From positions 1 through 64,000 of the forward strand of contig NZ_BMYP01000004.1 of the NCBI RefSeq assembly GCF_014652335.1: a stretch of 64,000 nucleotides of DNA, written 5' to 3'. Positions within the stretch are counted from its first letter, which is position 1; each line of letters starts with the position of its first letter. This stretch comes from Vogesella fluminis. GTDB taxonomy: Bacteria > Pseudomonadota > Gammaproteobacteria > Burkholderiales > Chromobacteriaceae. Positions 28,079 through 37,383 of this stretch are shown piece after piece. Position numbers and translations under genes: made by a program. A model generated the notes under the pieces. It made no database searches. It was given only the letters and a program-made list of their open reading frames with translations, and had not been told where the DNA came from.

Positions 28079-29218
28079 TTACTGCAGTTCGCTGAGCAGT
28101 TTCTGCTGTAGCGTCTGCAGCTGCTTGGCCGACAGCGGTGTGCCCTGGCTGTTGCGGATGCTGATCCGGGTGCCAGCATCGCTCGGCTTCAGTTCGATGC
28201 GCAACTGCTCGCGCATCGGCTCGGCCGCTTTTTCCTTATCCTGCCAGAAGGCCAGTGAGGACCAGATGCCGCCGCTGCTGTTCTCGGTCGCCTTCAGTGC
28301 TTCGTCCTGTACCGGGCTGACGAAGTAGATGCCCATCGAACGGTCGCGATCGACGATGGCCAGACCCTGGCGTTCCAGTGCTAGACCGACGCGGCGCCAG
28401 CTGCGCTCGAAGCTGTCGGCAAGAATGATGTCGCCGCCTTCGCTGCGAACCTTGCTGCTGGCGACCGGATTGGCGGTAGCCTCCAGCTTGCGGGCATTCT
28501 GCGCGACGGTGGCTTCATCCACGCCAAGGCGGACCAGGAAGCGCGACAGGAACACCGCTTCCAGCTCCGGATCGGCCGGGCGTGGCTGCCAGCGGGTGGC
28601 ATCCTTCGCTTCGTTGATGTAGATCTCGTACATGCCGCGATGGGTGAAGAACACGTCGGTGCCGGTGGCGGACTGCTCGACGCGGATGCGGAAGCGGTCA
28701 CGCTCCGGGGTGGACAGCACCGAACCCAGGCCGATGTTTTCCAGCAGGTTGCGCACCGGGTCGCGGCCCAGCTTGGCGCGGTTTTCCGCCCAGTCGGTTT
28801 CCATCAGGCCGATATCCGGCTCCTCGGTCTGGATCACGAAGCCGTTATCCTGCCAGAAGGCCTTCAGCAGCGGCCAGACTTGTGCCGGGCTTTTGCCTTC
28901 CACACTGATCCAGCGCTGGCTGCCGGCGCGTTCGATCTGCGCCTTGGCTTTCTGGTCGGCGCTGAGTACCACGTTGGCCGCAACCTTGTTGTTGAGGGCG
29001 ACCTCGGCGGGGGCGGTGCTGCTGCCGTTGCTGTTGACTACCGGCAGCGGGTAACGGTCTTGCTGTTGCGGTGCGCTCAGGTCCGGCGGGACTTCCAGCG
29101 AGCGTTTGGCCGCCGGAGCATCGGACTTGTAGGCGATGGCACTGTCCGGACCGCTGCTGGCGCAGCCGGAGATCAGTGCCGAGGAGACGATTCCGGTGAG
29201 CAGGGCTTTCTTCATCAT
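28079..29218 (-). CDS. bamC: outer membrane assembly lipoprotein BamC
   Basis: Lipoprotein of the BAM complex that inserts beta-barrel proteins in the outer membrane. The 379-residue product has a lipobox LISGC, the conserved unstructured N-terminal stretch with VPPDLSAP (the BamD-binding part of the family), and two helix-grip domains (WPLLKAFWQDNGFVI and WRRVGLALERQG). A GTG at 29227 is an alternative start. It follows dapA by a dozen bases, the same order as in E. coli (dapA-bamC). Confidence 0.92.
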   Translation of the reverse strand: MMKKALLTGIVSSALISGCASSGPDSAIAYKSDAPAAKRSLEVPPDLSAPQQQDRYPLPVVNSNGSSTAPAEVALNNKVAANVVLSADQKAKAQIERAGSQRWISVEGKSPAQVWPLLKAFWQDNGFVIQTEEPDIGLMETDWAENRAKLGRDPVRNLLENIGLGSVLSTPERDRFRIRVEQSATGTDVFFTHRGMYEIYINEAKDATRWQPRPADPELEAVFLSRFLVRLGVDEATVAQNARKLEATANPVASSKVRSEGGDIILADSFERSWRRVGLALERQGLAIVDRDRSMGIYFVSPVQDEALKATENSSGGIWSSLAFWQDKEKAAEPMREQLRIELKPSDAGTRISIRNSQGTPLSAKQLQTLQQKLLSELQ

Positions 29219-29230
29219 GGCATTCACGGC

Positions 29231-30106
29231 TTACAGCACCTCTGCTTGTTGCATCGCTTGTTCGACGAGTGGCGCGCTGGCGGCGGTGAGCGGCGTCAGC
29301 GGCAGGCGCAGGCCGGCCGGCATCAGGCCGAGGCGGTGCAGTGCCCATTTTGCCGGGATCGGGTTCGGTTCGACGAACAGGAACTTGTGCAGGCCCTGCA
29401 GCTTGTCATTGATGCGGCGTGCTCCGGCGGCATCGCCGGCAAGGGCGGCCTGGCACATGGCGCTCATCAGCTTGGGGGCCACGTTGGAGGTGACCGAGAT
29501 CACGCCGTTGCCGCCGCACAGCATGAAGGCCATGCCGGTTGGATCGTCGCCGGAATAGAGGCCGAAGCCTTGCGGTACGCGCTTGATCAGGTCGCAGGCG
29601 CGGCCGATGTCGCCGGTGGCGTCCTTCAGGCCGACGATGTTGTCGATTTCGCTCAGGCGCAGCACGGTGCCGTTGCTCATGTCGGCCACGGTGCGGCCCG
29701 GTACGTTGTACAGGATGACCGGCAGTTCCACCGCTTCGGCGATCTTGCGGAAGTGCTGGTAGATGCCTTCCTGGGTCGGCTTGTTGTAGTAGGGGACGAC
29801 TGACAGCGAATGGCTGGCGCCGGCCTGTTTGGCGAGGGCAGCCAGTTCGATGGCCTCACTGGTGGAGTTGCCACCCGTGCCGGCGATGACGGTGATGCGG
29901 CCGGCGGCGTGCCGGGCCACGGCCGCCACGACCTTGATGTGTTCTTCCACGCCCAGGGTGGCGGATTCGCCGGTGGTGCCCACGGCCACGATGCCGTCGG
30001 TACCGTTATCGATGTGGAAATCTACGAGACGTTTCAGCGATTCAAAATCGACCTGGCCGTCCTCGAACATCGGGGTGACCAGCGCAACGAGGCTACCGGT
30101 AAGCAT
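29231..30106 (-). CDS. dapA: 4-hydroxy-tetrahydrodipicolinate synthase
   Basis: Condenses pyruvate and aspartate semialdehyde, the first step of lysine and diaminopimelate synthesis. The 291-residue protein shows GTTGESATL, the Tyr of [16 protein letters not shown] and the Schiff-base Lys in VGLKDATGD. Co-transcribed with bamC. Confidence 0.96.
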   Translation of the reverse strand: MLTGSLVALVTPMFEDGQVDFESLKRLVDFHIDNGTDGIVAVGTTGESATLGVEEHIKVVAAVARHAAGRITVIAGTGGNSTSEAIELAALAKQAGASHSLSVVPYYNKPTQEGIYQHFRKIAEAVELPVILYNVPGRTVADMSNGTVLRLSEIDNIVGLKDATGDIGRACDLIKRVPQGFGLYSGDDPTGMAFMLCGGNGVISVTSNVAPKLMSAMCQAALAGDAAGARRINDKLQGLHKFLFVEPNPIPAKWALHRLGLMPAGLRLPLTPLTAASAPLVEQAMQQAEVL

Positions 30107-30222
30107 AAGATCTGCCTATTCTGGTTAAGGGTTTAAATGGTGTCCGATTGTAGCGGAATTCCGTGGTAGCTGCGAAAGCAAAGATGTACCGGCCGCAAGG
30201 CCCTGATTGCAGAGGGTGTTTG

Positions 30223-30231
30223 TGGTAAAAT
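30223..30231 (+). promoter_or_regulatory. extended -10 promoter of ybiT
   Basis: TGGTAAAAT, 46 bases before the GTG start, fits an extended -10 element. Confidence 0.5.
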
Positions 30232-30276
30232 GCCGGGTTTTCCGGTACATGCAGTGACTGGCTGAGGAATGATCGA

Positions 30277-31908
30277 GTGATTACGACAAGCAACATTACC
30301 ATGCAGTTCGGCGCCAAGCCGCTTTTCGAGAAGGTTTCCGTCAAGTTCGGTGAAGGTAACCGTTATGGCCTGATCGGCGCCAACGGTTCCGGTAAATCGA
30401 CTTTCATGAAAATTCTCGGGGGCGACCTCGAGCAAACCAGCGGCGAAGTGGCCATCGAGAACGGCCTGCGCCTGGGCAAGTTGCGCCAGGACCAGTTCGG
30501 CTATGAAGACCAGCGCGTGATCGATGTGGTGATGATGGGCCACACCGAGATGTGGGCGGCGATGAGTGAGCGCGACGCCATCTATGCCAACCTGGAGGCC
30601 ACCGAAGACGATTACATGCACGCGGCCGAGCTGGAGGCCAAGTTTGCCGAGTACGACGGTTATACCGCCGAGGCACGCGCCGGCGAACTGCTGATGGGGG
30701 TGGGCATTCCGGTGGAGCAGCACTTCGGCCCGATGAGCGAAGTGGCCCCCGGCTGGAAACTGCGCGTGCTGCTGGCACAGGCGCTGTTCTCCAATCCGGA
30801 CATCCTGTTGCTGGACGAGCCGACCAACAACCTGGACATCAACACCATCCGCTGGCTGGAGCACGTGCTGAACGAGCGCAACTCCACCATGATCATCATC
30901 TCGCACGACCGTCACTTCCTGAACTCGGTCTGCACCCACATGGCGGATCTGGACTACAACACCATCCGTATCTACCCGGGTAACTACGATGACTACATGC
31001 TGGCATCCACCCAGGCGCGTGAACGTCAGCTCAGCTCCAATGCCAAGGCCAAGGAGCGTATCCAGGAACTGCAGGAATTTGCCGCCCGCTTCTCCGCCAA
31101 CAAGTCCAAGGCCCGCCAGGCCACCTCGCGCCTGAAGCAAGTCGACAAGCTGAAGTCGGAAATGGTGGAAGTGAAGCCTTCCAGCCGCCAGAGCCCGTTC
31201 ATCCGCTTCGAGATGGACGAGCGCTTCAAGCTGCATCGTCAGGCAGTGGAAGTGCAGTCGCTGAGCAAGGCCTACGACAACAAGGTGCTGTTCAAGGACA
31301 TGAGCTTCATCCTCGAGGCCGGCGCCCGCCTCGCCATCATCGGCCCCAACGGCGCCGGTAAGACCTCGCTGGTGAAAATGCTGGCCGGTGCCTTCGATCC
31401 GGCACTGGCGGAAGGCCTGACTGCGGATTACGGCACGGTGAAATGGGCGGAAAAGGCGCAGATCGGCTACTTTGCCCAAGATCACGAGGCCGAGTTCGAC
31501 AGTGACCGCACGCTGACCGAGTGGATGCGCGAGTGGGGTCAGGACGGCGACGACGAGCAGGTGATCCGCGGTACCCTCGGCCGTCTGCTGTTCGGCGGTA
31601 ACGATGTGGAAAAAGCGGTACGCGTGCTGTCCGGTGGTGAAAAGGGCCGCATGCTGTACGGCAAGCTGCTGCTGCAGAAGCCGAACGTGATGATCATGGA
31701 CGAACCGACCAACCATATGGATATGGAGTCGATCGAAGCCCTGAACATGGCGCTGGAAAAGTACAAGGGTACACTGATTTTCGTGTCGCACGACCGCCAG
31801 TTCGTCAGCTCGCTGGCCACCCAGATCCTGGAACTGGACGGCAAGGGTGGTTACGACTACTACACCGGCGATTACGAGGAATACCTGTCCAGCAAGGGCC
31901 TGGAGTAA
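30277..31908 (+). CDS. ybiT: ABC-F family translation ATPase
   Basis: Soluble tandem ABC ATPase of 543 residues, most like YbiT by its N-terminus ([18 protein letters not shown]) and by the atypical first signature EVAPGWKLR in place of LSGGQ. Walker A motifs are GANGSGKST and GPNGAGKTS; Walker B motifs [11 protein letters not shown] and [10 protein letters not shown]; the second signature is [12 protein letters not shown] proteins bind the ribosomal E site. The start is GTG at 30277 with AGGAA upstream. Monocistronic, with a terminator at 31927. Confidence 0.92.
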   Translation: MITTSNITMQFGAKPLFEKVSVKFGEGNRYGLIGANGSGKSTFMKILGGDLEQTSGEVAIENGLRLGKLRQDQFGYEDQRVIDVVMMGHTEMWAAMSERDAIYANLEATEDDYMHAAELEAKFAEYDGYTAEARAGELLMGVGIPVEQHFGPMSEVAPGWKLRVLLAQALFSNPDILLLDEPTNNLDINTIRWLEHVLNERNSTMIIISHDRHFLNSVCTHMADLDYNTIRIYPGNYDDYMLASTQARERQLSSNAKAKERIQELQEFAARFSANKSKARQATSRLKQVDKLKSEMVEVKPSSRQSPFIRFEMDERFKLHRQAVEVQSLSKAYDNKVLFKDMSFILEAGARLAIIGPNGAGKTSLVKMLAGAFDPALAEGLTADYGTVKWAEKAQIGYFAQDHEAEFDSDRTLTEWMREWGQDGDDEQVIRGTLGRLLFGGNDVEKAVRVLSGGEKGRMLYGKLLLQKPNVMIMDEPTNHMDMESIEALNMALEKYKGTLIFVSHDRQFVSSLATQILELDGKGGYDYYTGDYEEYLSSKGLE

Positions 31909-31926
31909 TCTGTCGCAACTCCGTGC

Positions 31927-31959
31927 AAAACAGGTGGCTGATGCCGCCTGTTTTTTTTT
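31927..31959 (+). terminator. ybiT terminator
   Basis: AAAACAGGTGGC pairs with GCCGCCTGTTTT (one wobble) around TGAT, followed by a long T-run. Confidence 0.92.
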
Positions 31960-31964
31960 ATGTG

Positions 31965-31978
31965 CAGGTTGGCCGCAA
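31965..31978 (+). repeat. copy of the motif, one mismatch
   Basis: CAGGTTGGCCGCAA directly after the ybiT terminator. Confidence 0.8.
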
Positions 31979-32017
31979 CAGCTGTTGCCGCCGGCGTCAG
32001 CTTCTTGGAGCGATTGC

Positions 32018-32075
32018 TTTACGTTGGCGGCAGCCTTGCGCTATATTGCAGCGCAAGATATTTTGCACTGCAAAA
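32018..32075 (+). promoter_or_regulatory. promoter and TTGC/GCAA dyads before the FabG-like gene
   Basis: A possible promoter is TTTACG (32018) and TATATT (32042) with 18 bases between. It is covered by two dyads: TTGCGC/GCGCAA over 32036-32056, and TTTTGCACTGCAAAA, a perfect 15-base dyad at 32061-32075. Similar dyads flank the phaP promoter. A PhaR-type repressor binding both is an inference. Confidence 0.5.
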
Positions 32076-32208
32076 CGGGATGCCGCAGTGCAACGTAATA
32101 ACCATAACAAAAAGACAGAGAACGACAGGGACTTGAATCTCGAAGGTCGGTGGTGGAGGAATATCCGTTCGACAATCGGGTTGCCTGCAACCTAGCAAAG
32201 GAAAAATC

Positions 32209-32949
32209 ATGCGCTTGAAAGGGAAAGTCTCCATCATCACCGGTGGTGCCAGTGGTATCGGTAAGGCCACTGCAGAGAAATTCATCAAGGAAGGCGCCAT
32301 CGTAGCGGTTTGCGACATCAATATGGATGCCGTCAATGCCGTGGTGGCAGAGCTGAAAGCGCTGGGTGGCGAAGCCGTCGGCTATCAGGTGGACGTGACC
32401 AACAAGGCGCAGATCGCCGACATGGTTGGCGCACTGAAAGCGCAGTTCGGCCGTATCGATGTGCTGGTCAACAATGCCGGCATCGTGATGGATGCGCAGC
32501 TGATCAAGATGAGTGAAGACCAGTTTGACAAGGTAATTGATATCAACCTGAAGGGCGTTTACAACTGCACCAAGGCCGTGGTTGACACCATGATCGAGCA
32601 GGGTGCCGGTGTGATCCTCAACGCGTCCTCGGTCGTCGGCGTGTACGGCAACTTCGGCCAGACCAACTACGCCGCCTCCAAGTTCGGCGTCATCGGTTTC
32701 GTCAAGACCTGGGCCAAGGAGCTGGGCAAGAAGGGCATTCGCGCCAACGCGGTGTGCCCGGGTTTTGTCGCCACTCCGATCCTGAAGTCGATGCCGGAAA
32801 AGGTGATCCAGGCGATGGAAGACAAGGTGCCGATGAAGCGCATGGCGCAGCCGGAAGAAATCGCCAACGTCTACGCTTGGCTTGCTTCCGATGAGGCCAG
32901 CTACATCAACGGCGCCGCCATCGAAGTGACCGGTGGCCTGACACTGTAA
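32209..32949 (+). CDS. FabG-like short-chain reductase
   Basis: NAD(P)H-dependent 3-oxoacyl reductase of 246 residues with the Rossmann motif [12 protein letters not shown], the catalytic Ser in NASSVVG, YAASK (Tyr and Lys) and a C-terminal VTGGLTL. It may reduce 3-oxoacyl-ACP or act as acetoacetyl-CoA reductase in polyhydroxyalkanoate synthesis. No fatty acid genes surround it, while its promoter shares unusual dyads with phaP, which favours a PHA role. AAAGGA precedes the ATG. Confidence 0.8.
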   Translation: MRLKGKVSIITGGASGIGKATAEKFIKEGAIVAVCDINMDAVNAVVAELKALGGEAVGYQVDVTNKAQIADMVGALKAQFGRIDVLVNNAGIVMDAQLIKMSEDQFDKVIDINLKGVYNCTKAVVDTMIEQGAGVILNASSVVGVYGNFGQTNYAASKFGVIGFVKTWAKELGKKGIRANAVCPGFVATPILKSMPEKVIQAMEDKVPMKRMAQPEEIANVYAWLASDEASYINGAAIEVTGGLTL

Positions 32950-32982
32950 GCCGCCTGCTGCGGCAGCCTGTCGCACGCAAAA

Positions 32983-33010
32983 AAGGTTGGCCGCAATTGC
33001 GGCCAACCTT
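32983..33010. terminator. perfect 28-base inverted motif pair with A and T flanks
   Basis: AAGGTTGGCCGCAA is followed immediately by its exact reverse complement, with extra A's before and T's after. It forms an ideal bidirectional intrinsic terminator between the convergent FabG-like gene and oxyR. Confidence 0.92.
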
Positions 33011-33045
33011 TTTTCATGCCTCATGCCACATCAGGCAAGCTTAGG

Positions 33046-33975
33046 TCAGGCCTCGTGCTCCAGCATGGTGACGCCGCCCAGGCCAGAGCGGAACACCGCC
33101 TGCTGCAGCGTGTGGATTGCCTGCTTGCGGAAAAACTGCTTGCGGGTGACCAGTAGCACGCGACGCTGCGGCACCGGCGCGGCAAACGGGATGATGGATA
33201 GCAGACCTTCGTCTGCCGGCGACACCGAGGTCTGTGGCAGCACGGTAACGCCCATGCCGCTGGCCACCATGTGACGGACGGTGTTGAGCGAGCTGCCCTG
33301 CAGCGACGCGGCCAGACCATTGTTCTGGTGCTGGCGGCTGGCCACCTCGCTGCAGGCCTGCAGCACGTGATCGCGGAAACAGTTGCCCTGCGACAGCAGC
33401 AGCACGCTTTCGCTGGCCAGATCGGACGAGCGCACCGTGTCGCGCTTCTCCCACGGGTGGCCCTTGGGCGTGGCGACGACGAATTCTTCGTCGTACAGCG
33501 GCACCGCCACCGTGCCGGCTTCGTCGAACGGGTCGGCGACGATGATGGCGTCCACTTCGCCGCGCTTGAGCATTTCTGCCAGCCGCGCAGTGTAGTTTTC
33601 TTCCAGGATCAGCGGCATTTCCGGCGCCAGGATGCGCAGCGCCGGGATCAGCTTTGGCAGCAGATAGGGGCTGATGGTGAAGATCACGCCCAGCTTCAGC
33701 GGCCCGGCCAGTTCGTTCTGGTGTTCGCCAGCCAGGCGCTTCACCGTCTCCGCCTCTTCCAGCACCCGCTGCGACTGTTCGATGATGCGTTCGCCGATTT
33801 CGGTGACGCTCACCTCCTGGCCGCCGCGCTCGAACAGGGTGACGCCCAGCTCGTCTTCCAGTTTCTTGATCGCGATCGACAACGTCGGCTGGCTGACGAA
33901 GCAGCTCTGGGCCGCCCGCCCGAAGTGGCGCTCGCGCGCCACCGCGACGATATAACGCAGTTCGGTCAGGGTCAT
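33046..33975 (-). CDS. oxyR: hydrogen peroxide-sensing regulator OxyR
   Basis: LysR-type regulator of 309 residues. The redox cysteines fall at Cys199 and Cys208 (GNCFRDHVLQACSE), the same numbers as in E. coli OxyR. The N-terminal helix-turn-helix includes SQPTLSIAIKKLE. It begins just past minE on the same strand, so it may be read from the min operon; the minCDE-oxyR order is seen in neisserial genomes. Confidence 0.95.
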   Translation of the reverse strand: MTLTELRYIVAVARERHFGRAAQSCFVSQPTLSIAIKKLEDELGVTLFERGGQEVSVTEIGERIIEQSQRVLEEAETVKRLAGEHQNELAGPLKLGVIFTISPYLLPKLIPALRILAPEMPLILEENYTARLAEMLKRGEVDAIIVADPFDEAGTVAVPLYDEEFVVATPKGHPWEKRDTVRSSDLASESVLLLSQGNCFRDHVLQACSEVASRQHQNNGLAASLQGSSLNTVRHMVASGMGVTVLPQTSVSPADEGLLSIIPFAAPVPQRRVLLVTRKQFFRKQAIHTLQQAVFRSGLGGVTMLEHEA

Positions 33976-33979
33976 GGTG

Positions 33980-34240
33980 TCAGCGCTGGTGTTCCGGCAG
34001 GACGATGTTTACTTCCAGGACCTCGAAGTTATCTTGGCGTTCCAGGTGCACCTTGATGTCGTCCTTGTTGACGGCCACGTACTTGGAGATCACTTCCATC
34101 AGCTCGCGCTGCAGCGCTGGCAGGTAGTCCGGTGCGCCGGTCTTGCCGTCGCGTTCATGTGCCAGGATGATCTGCAGGCGTTCGCGGGCGATGGAGGCCG
34201 TTTTCTGGCGCTTGCCAAAAAGCATATCGATCAGGGACAT
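33980..34240 (-). CDS. minE: cell division topological factor MinE
   Basis: 86-residue regulator that drives MinD off the membrane and creates pole-to-pole oscillation. The N-terminal membrane and MinD-binding part ([12 protein letters not shown]) and the C-terminal dimer domain ([10 protein letters not shown]) are both present. It starts two bases after minD. Confidence 0.97.
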   Translation of the reverse strand: MSLIDMLFGKRQKTASIARERLQIILAHERDGKTGAPDYLPALQRELMEVISKYVAVNKDDIKVHLERQDNFEVLEVNIVLPEHQR

Positions 34241-34242
34241 GA

Positions 34243-35055
34243 TTAGCCTCCAAACAGTCGTTTCAGGAAGCCGATTTTTTCTGCTTCCAGAAAGCGCATC
34301 GGACTGTCCTCGCCAAGGAAGCGGGCCACCACGTCACCGTAAGCCTCGGCGGCATCGGAACCCTTGATGTGGATCGCCGGGGTGCCGGAGTTGGATGCCT
34401 GCAGGATGGCCTGCGATTCCGGAATCACGCCGATCAGCGGGATGCGCAGGATTTCCTTCACGTCGTCTACCGACAGCATCTCGCCCTTGTCGACACGGGC
34501 TGGCGAATAGCGGGTAATCAGCAGGTGCTCCTTCACCGGCTCGCGGCCTTCTTCGGCGCGGCGCGATTTCGACGACAGGATGCCGAGAATGCGGTCGGAG
34601 TCGCGTACCGACGATACTTCCGGGTTGGTGACCACGATGGCTTCGTCGGCAAAGTACAGCGACATCAGCGCGCCTTTTTCGATGCCGGCCGGCGAGTCGC
34701 AAACGATGAACTCGAAGCCCATCTCGTCCAGGTTCTTCAGCACCGTTTCCACGCCTTCACGGCTGAGCGAATCCTTGTCGCGGGTCTGCGATGCCGGCAT
34801 CACGTACAGGTTGTCGCAGTGCTTGTCCTTGATCAGTGCCTGGTTGAGGCTGGCTTCGCCATTGATCACGTTGATCAGGTCGTACACCACGCGACGTTCG
34901 CAGCCCATGATCAGGTCCAGGTTGCGCAGGCCGACGTCGAAGTCGATCACAGCGGTCTTGTGGCCGCGCAGGGCGAGGCCGGATGCAAAGCTGGCACTGG
35001 TGGTGGTTTTGCCGACACCACCCTTGCCGGAGGTTACAACGATGATTTTTGCCAC
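34243..35055 (-). CDS. minD: septum site-determining ATPase MinD
   Basis: Membrane-associated ATPase of 270 residues that recruits MinC. It has the deviant Walker [20 protein letters not shown], the switch [11 protein letters not shown], and a C-terminal amphipathic helix (FLKRLFGG) for membrane binding. Confidence 0.98.
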   Translation of the reverse strand: MAKIIVVTSGKGGVGKTTTSASFASGLALRGHKTAVIDFDVGLRNLDLIMGCERRVVYDLINVINGEASLNQALIKDKHCDNLYVMPASQTRDKDSLSREGVETVLKNLDEMGFEFIVCDSPAGIEKGALMSLYFADEAIVVTNPEVSSVRDSDRILGILSSKSRRAEEGREPVKEHLLITRYSPARVDKGEMLSVDDVKEILRIPLIGVIPESQAILQASNSGTPAIHIKGSDAAEAYGDVVARFLGEDSPMRFLEAEKIGFLKRLFGG

Positions 35056-35084
35056 AATATCGATCCTTGGAATAACAATGCCGG

Positions 35085-35789
35085 TTACTTGTCGAGCGGG
35101 ATCATGACCACGCGCTCTTGTTCGAGATAAATCTGGGTCGGCTTGCCCTTGATGCTTTGCGGCAAGTCCTGTTCGATGGTGCGGTACACGCCGGCGATGG
35201 AAACCAGCTCGGCCTCCATGCTCTTGACGAAGATGCGTGCCGCGGTATTGCCGCGGGCGCCAGCCAGTGCCCGGCCACGCAGCGGCGCGTAGACATGGAT
35301 GCTGCCGTCGGCGATCAGTTCCGCACCGGCGCTGACCATTTCCAGTACCACCAGATCGCCGCCTTTGGCGTAGATCTGCTGTCCGGCGCGCACCGGGCGG
35401 TCGATGATCATGGTCGGTGTTGGCAGGCTGCTGTCCACCACGGGTACCGCCGCTACCGGCGCGCTGACGCTGTCCGCGCTGCTCTTGCCGCTGCCACTGA
35501 TGAACGGCAGGCCCAGGCGGTGGGCGAGGGCGGCGTACTGCGCGTCGCGGTGACGGACGGCGGCAAGGTGCAGGCCGTGCTGCTGCAGCATGGCGCAGAC
35601 GGGGGCCAGCGTGTCGCTATCCGGCGCCGGCAGCTGCTCGATATCCAGCACGAACGGCTCGGGTTCGTGGCTGTTGAAGCGTTGCTGGATGGCGTCTTGC
35701 AGGGCGGGCAGCTCGGTGCTGCGCAGCACGATGGCCAGCAGGTCAAGACTGGCGGATTTGATGTCGAAAAGGTTGGCCGCAGGACTCAT
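35085..35789 (-). CDS. minC: septum site-determining protein MinC
   Basis: FtsZ assembly inhibitor of 234 residues: N-terminal FtsZ-binding domain starting [11 protein letters not shown], a variable linker, and a C-terminal beta-helix domain ([30 protein letters not shown]) that binds MinD. The first residues, [12 protein letters not shown], contain a motif copy (35769-35781) translated as AANL directly after the start, before the conserved domain. Confidence 0.96.
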   Translation of the reverse strand: MSPAANLFDIKSASLDLLAIVLRSTELPALQDAIQQRFNSHEPEPFVLDIEQLPAPDSDTLAPVCAMLQQHGLHLAAVRHRDAQYAALAHRLGLPFISGSGKSSADSVSAPVAAVPVVDSSLPTPTMIIDRPVRAGQQIYAKGGDLVVLEMVSAGAELIADGSIHVYAPLRGRALAGARGNTAARIFVKSMEAELVSIAGVYRTIEQDLPQSIKGKPTQIYLEQERVVMIPLDK

Positions 35790-36032
35790 TGGTTTTATCG
35801 CCGGATGGATAGATTTATTTTATGGCTGGAGTGTATCGCTTTGTCCTGAGCCTTTCAATCAACAGCGAGGCCATCTGCTGTCGTACAAGGGGGAATCGTG
35901 AGTGGGATGGTGGGCGGTTACGGATGGTGACTGCGCTTTATCGGCCGGCGGTCGGGAAATTGACATGCGGATGTAATGCTTGGCTGTCATGATGAATGTG
36001 TTTGCTGTTGTAAAAATAGCGACTTAGAAATG
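35790..36032. other. intergenic region between divergent minC and phaP
   Basis: Contains the min operon promoter, not resolved by eye, and the upstream part of the phaP control region. No gene was recognised. Confidence 0.4.
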
Positions 36033-36102
36033 TTGCGACGCAGCAAAATGATTGACATTGGTGCGGTGCAGCACAATAATGCGCCCTGTTGCAATGCGGC
36101 AA
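36033..36102 (+). promoter_or_regulatory. phaP promoter flanked by two TTGC-N6-GCAA operators
   Basis: TTGACA (36052-36057) and AATAAT (36075-36080) are 17 bases apart, a good sigma-70 promoter. TTGCGACGCAGCAA (36033-36046) lies just before the -35 box and TTGCAATGCGGCAA (36089-36102) at the start point. In other PHA producers PhaR represses phaP through TGC-rich sites, so these are the likely operators; the regulator gene is not in the window. Confidence 0.65.
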
Positions 36103-36161
36103 CGACGAGTTTTCCAGACGATATTGCTGCTGAGTGTTTCATTTTTCGAAAAGGATTAATC

Positions 36162-36734
36162 ATGTTTACTACTGCACAAGAGTTTTCCGCTTTCGGTCAG
36201 TCGCAGTTCGACAAAGCCGTTCGTTTTTCCGGCATCCTGCTGGCCAGCGCCGAGCGCCTGGCTACCCTGCAGCTGGAAATGTCGCGCAAGCTGCTGGCCG
36301 AGAACGCCCAGACGCTGAAACAGCTGTCGGCGATCAAGGACCCGAAAGCGCTGGCCGAATTCCAGACCAGCCTGACCCAGCCTAGCCTGGACAAGGCCTT
36401 CGCCGCGGCGCGTGAAGTCTACGATGTCACGCTGGCAACCCAGACCGAGCTGACTTCCTTCGTGGAAGAGCAGGTTGCCGAAACCAACAAGAATGTGCTG
36501 GATGTGATTGACCGTCTGGCGAAAAACGCCCCGACCGGTTCCGATGCTGCGGTGCAGGCACTGAAAAATATGGTGACCTCCAGTAATGCGGCCTTTGAGA
36601 GTGCGGCCAAGACTGCCAAGAAAGTCGGCTCCGAGTTTGCCGAGGCCAGCGTTGAAGCTGCGGAAACCTCGGCCAAGGCGGCCAGCGCTGCAGTCAGCCG
36701 CACCCGTAAGGCGACGCCGTCCGCTTCTGCCTGA
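36162..36734 (+). CDS. phaP: phasin, PHA granule-associated protein
   Basis: 190-residue phasin (phasin_2 type) that coats polyhydroxyalkanoate granules. The protein is helical and amphipathic, beginning MFTTAQEFSAFGQSQ, and ends in an Ala/Lys-rich tail with coiled-coil character. AAAAGGA precedes the ATG at 36162; longer reading frames start before the promoter and were rejected. Confidence 0.92.
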   Translation: MFTTAQEFSAFGQSQFDKAVRFSGILLASAERLATLQLEMSRKLLAENAQTLKQLSAIKDPKALAEFQTSLTQPSLDKAFAAAREVYDVTLATQTELTSFVEEQVAETNKNVLDVIDRLAKNAPTGSDAAVQALKNMVTSSNAAFESAAKTAKKVGSEFAEASVEAAETSAKAASAAVSRTRKATPSASA

Positions 36735-36759
36735 TTCCACACAGTCTCCTGCTTGACCG

Positions 36760-36788
36760 AAACCTCCCGTGCCGGCACGGGAGGTTTT
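36760..36788 (+). terminator. phaP terminator
   Basis: AAACCTCCCGT pairs with ACGGGAGGTTT around GCCGGC, followed by T's. Confidence 0.9.
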
Positions 36789-37044
36789 CATTTCTGCTTT
36801 TCCCATGCGATTGACGGCATTGTTGTATCGCACTTGATGCTTATCAAAGCATTATTATCCCCAATGATTATGCTTACGGTATTGATTGCATTGGTGCAGC
36901 AATACCATTTGCTTGATTCGTCTTTGTTGACGGCGAGCAAGCCGGGTATCGGCCAGGGATGATCCGGGCTGTCTGGCAGGCAATGTTTCTCCTTTTGATG
37001 TGTGTGTTTGGGGTACGGTGGTGGGCCGTACCCCTTTTTTTTTT
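36789..37044 (+). ncRNA. possible small RNA ending in a strong orphan terminator
   Basis: No convincing gene lies here, yet a strong terminator ends at 37044 well past the phaP terminator. Before it is a pyrimidine stretch TCTCCTTTT (36988-36996), complementary to AAAAGGA ribosome sites such as those of phaP and the repeat-peptide gene. A promoter could not be placed, so the 5' end is unknown. Confidence 0.3.
37010..37044 (+). terminator. strong Rho-independent terminator
   Basis: GGGGTACG pairs with CGTACCCC around a 9-base loop, followed by ten T's. Confidence 0.88.
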
Positions 37045-37383
37045 GCCTGCGGCAGATGCGGGTCGTGCATTGCGGCCAGCGTTGGGTGCAATGCCTGGGT
37101 GGCGAGCCTTTTTCCGGCCTGCACTGGTGGCATGGCAGATGCCGTCAGTGCTGTCAGTGGTATGCGGGCATCAGATTCATAAAATTTGAACGAAACGTTC
37201 AGTATCCTTCGCTATTAATTGAATTAGACCAGTCGTATAGTTACATCATTGCTCCTCTGGTCATTACCAACAAGGGTCCGGTTGAGTTCCTTGTCCATGA
37301 GCACCATAAGATAGCTATACAAATTATTCGAATTAAATGCTGGAACAATCAAAGCAACCAATTTAAGTAAAAGGATATTGATC
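37045..37383 (+). other. AT-rich upstream region of the repeat-peptide gene
   Basis: Base composition from about 37170 is clearly lower in GC than the rest of the window. TATACA at 37316-37321 could be a -10 box and TTGTCC at 37291 a weak -35 (19-base spacing). AAAAGGA sits eight bases before the ATG at 37384. No other gene recognised. Confidence 0.45.

Noticed and set aside
30133-31791. Minus-strand open frame of 552 codons opposite ybiT
   Set aside because: Antisense shadow of a conserved ABC-F protein; no ribosome site or family match.
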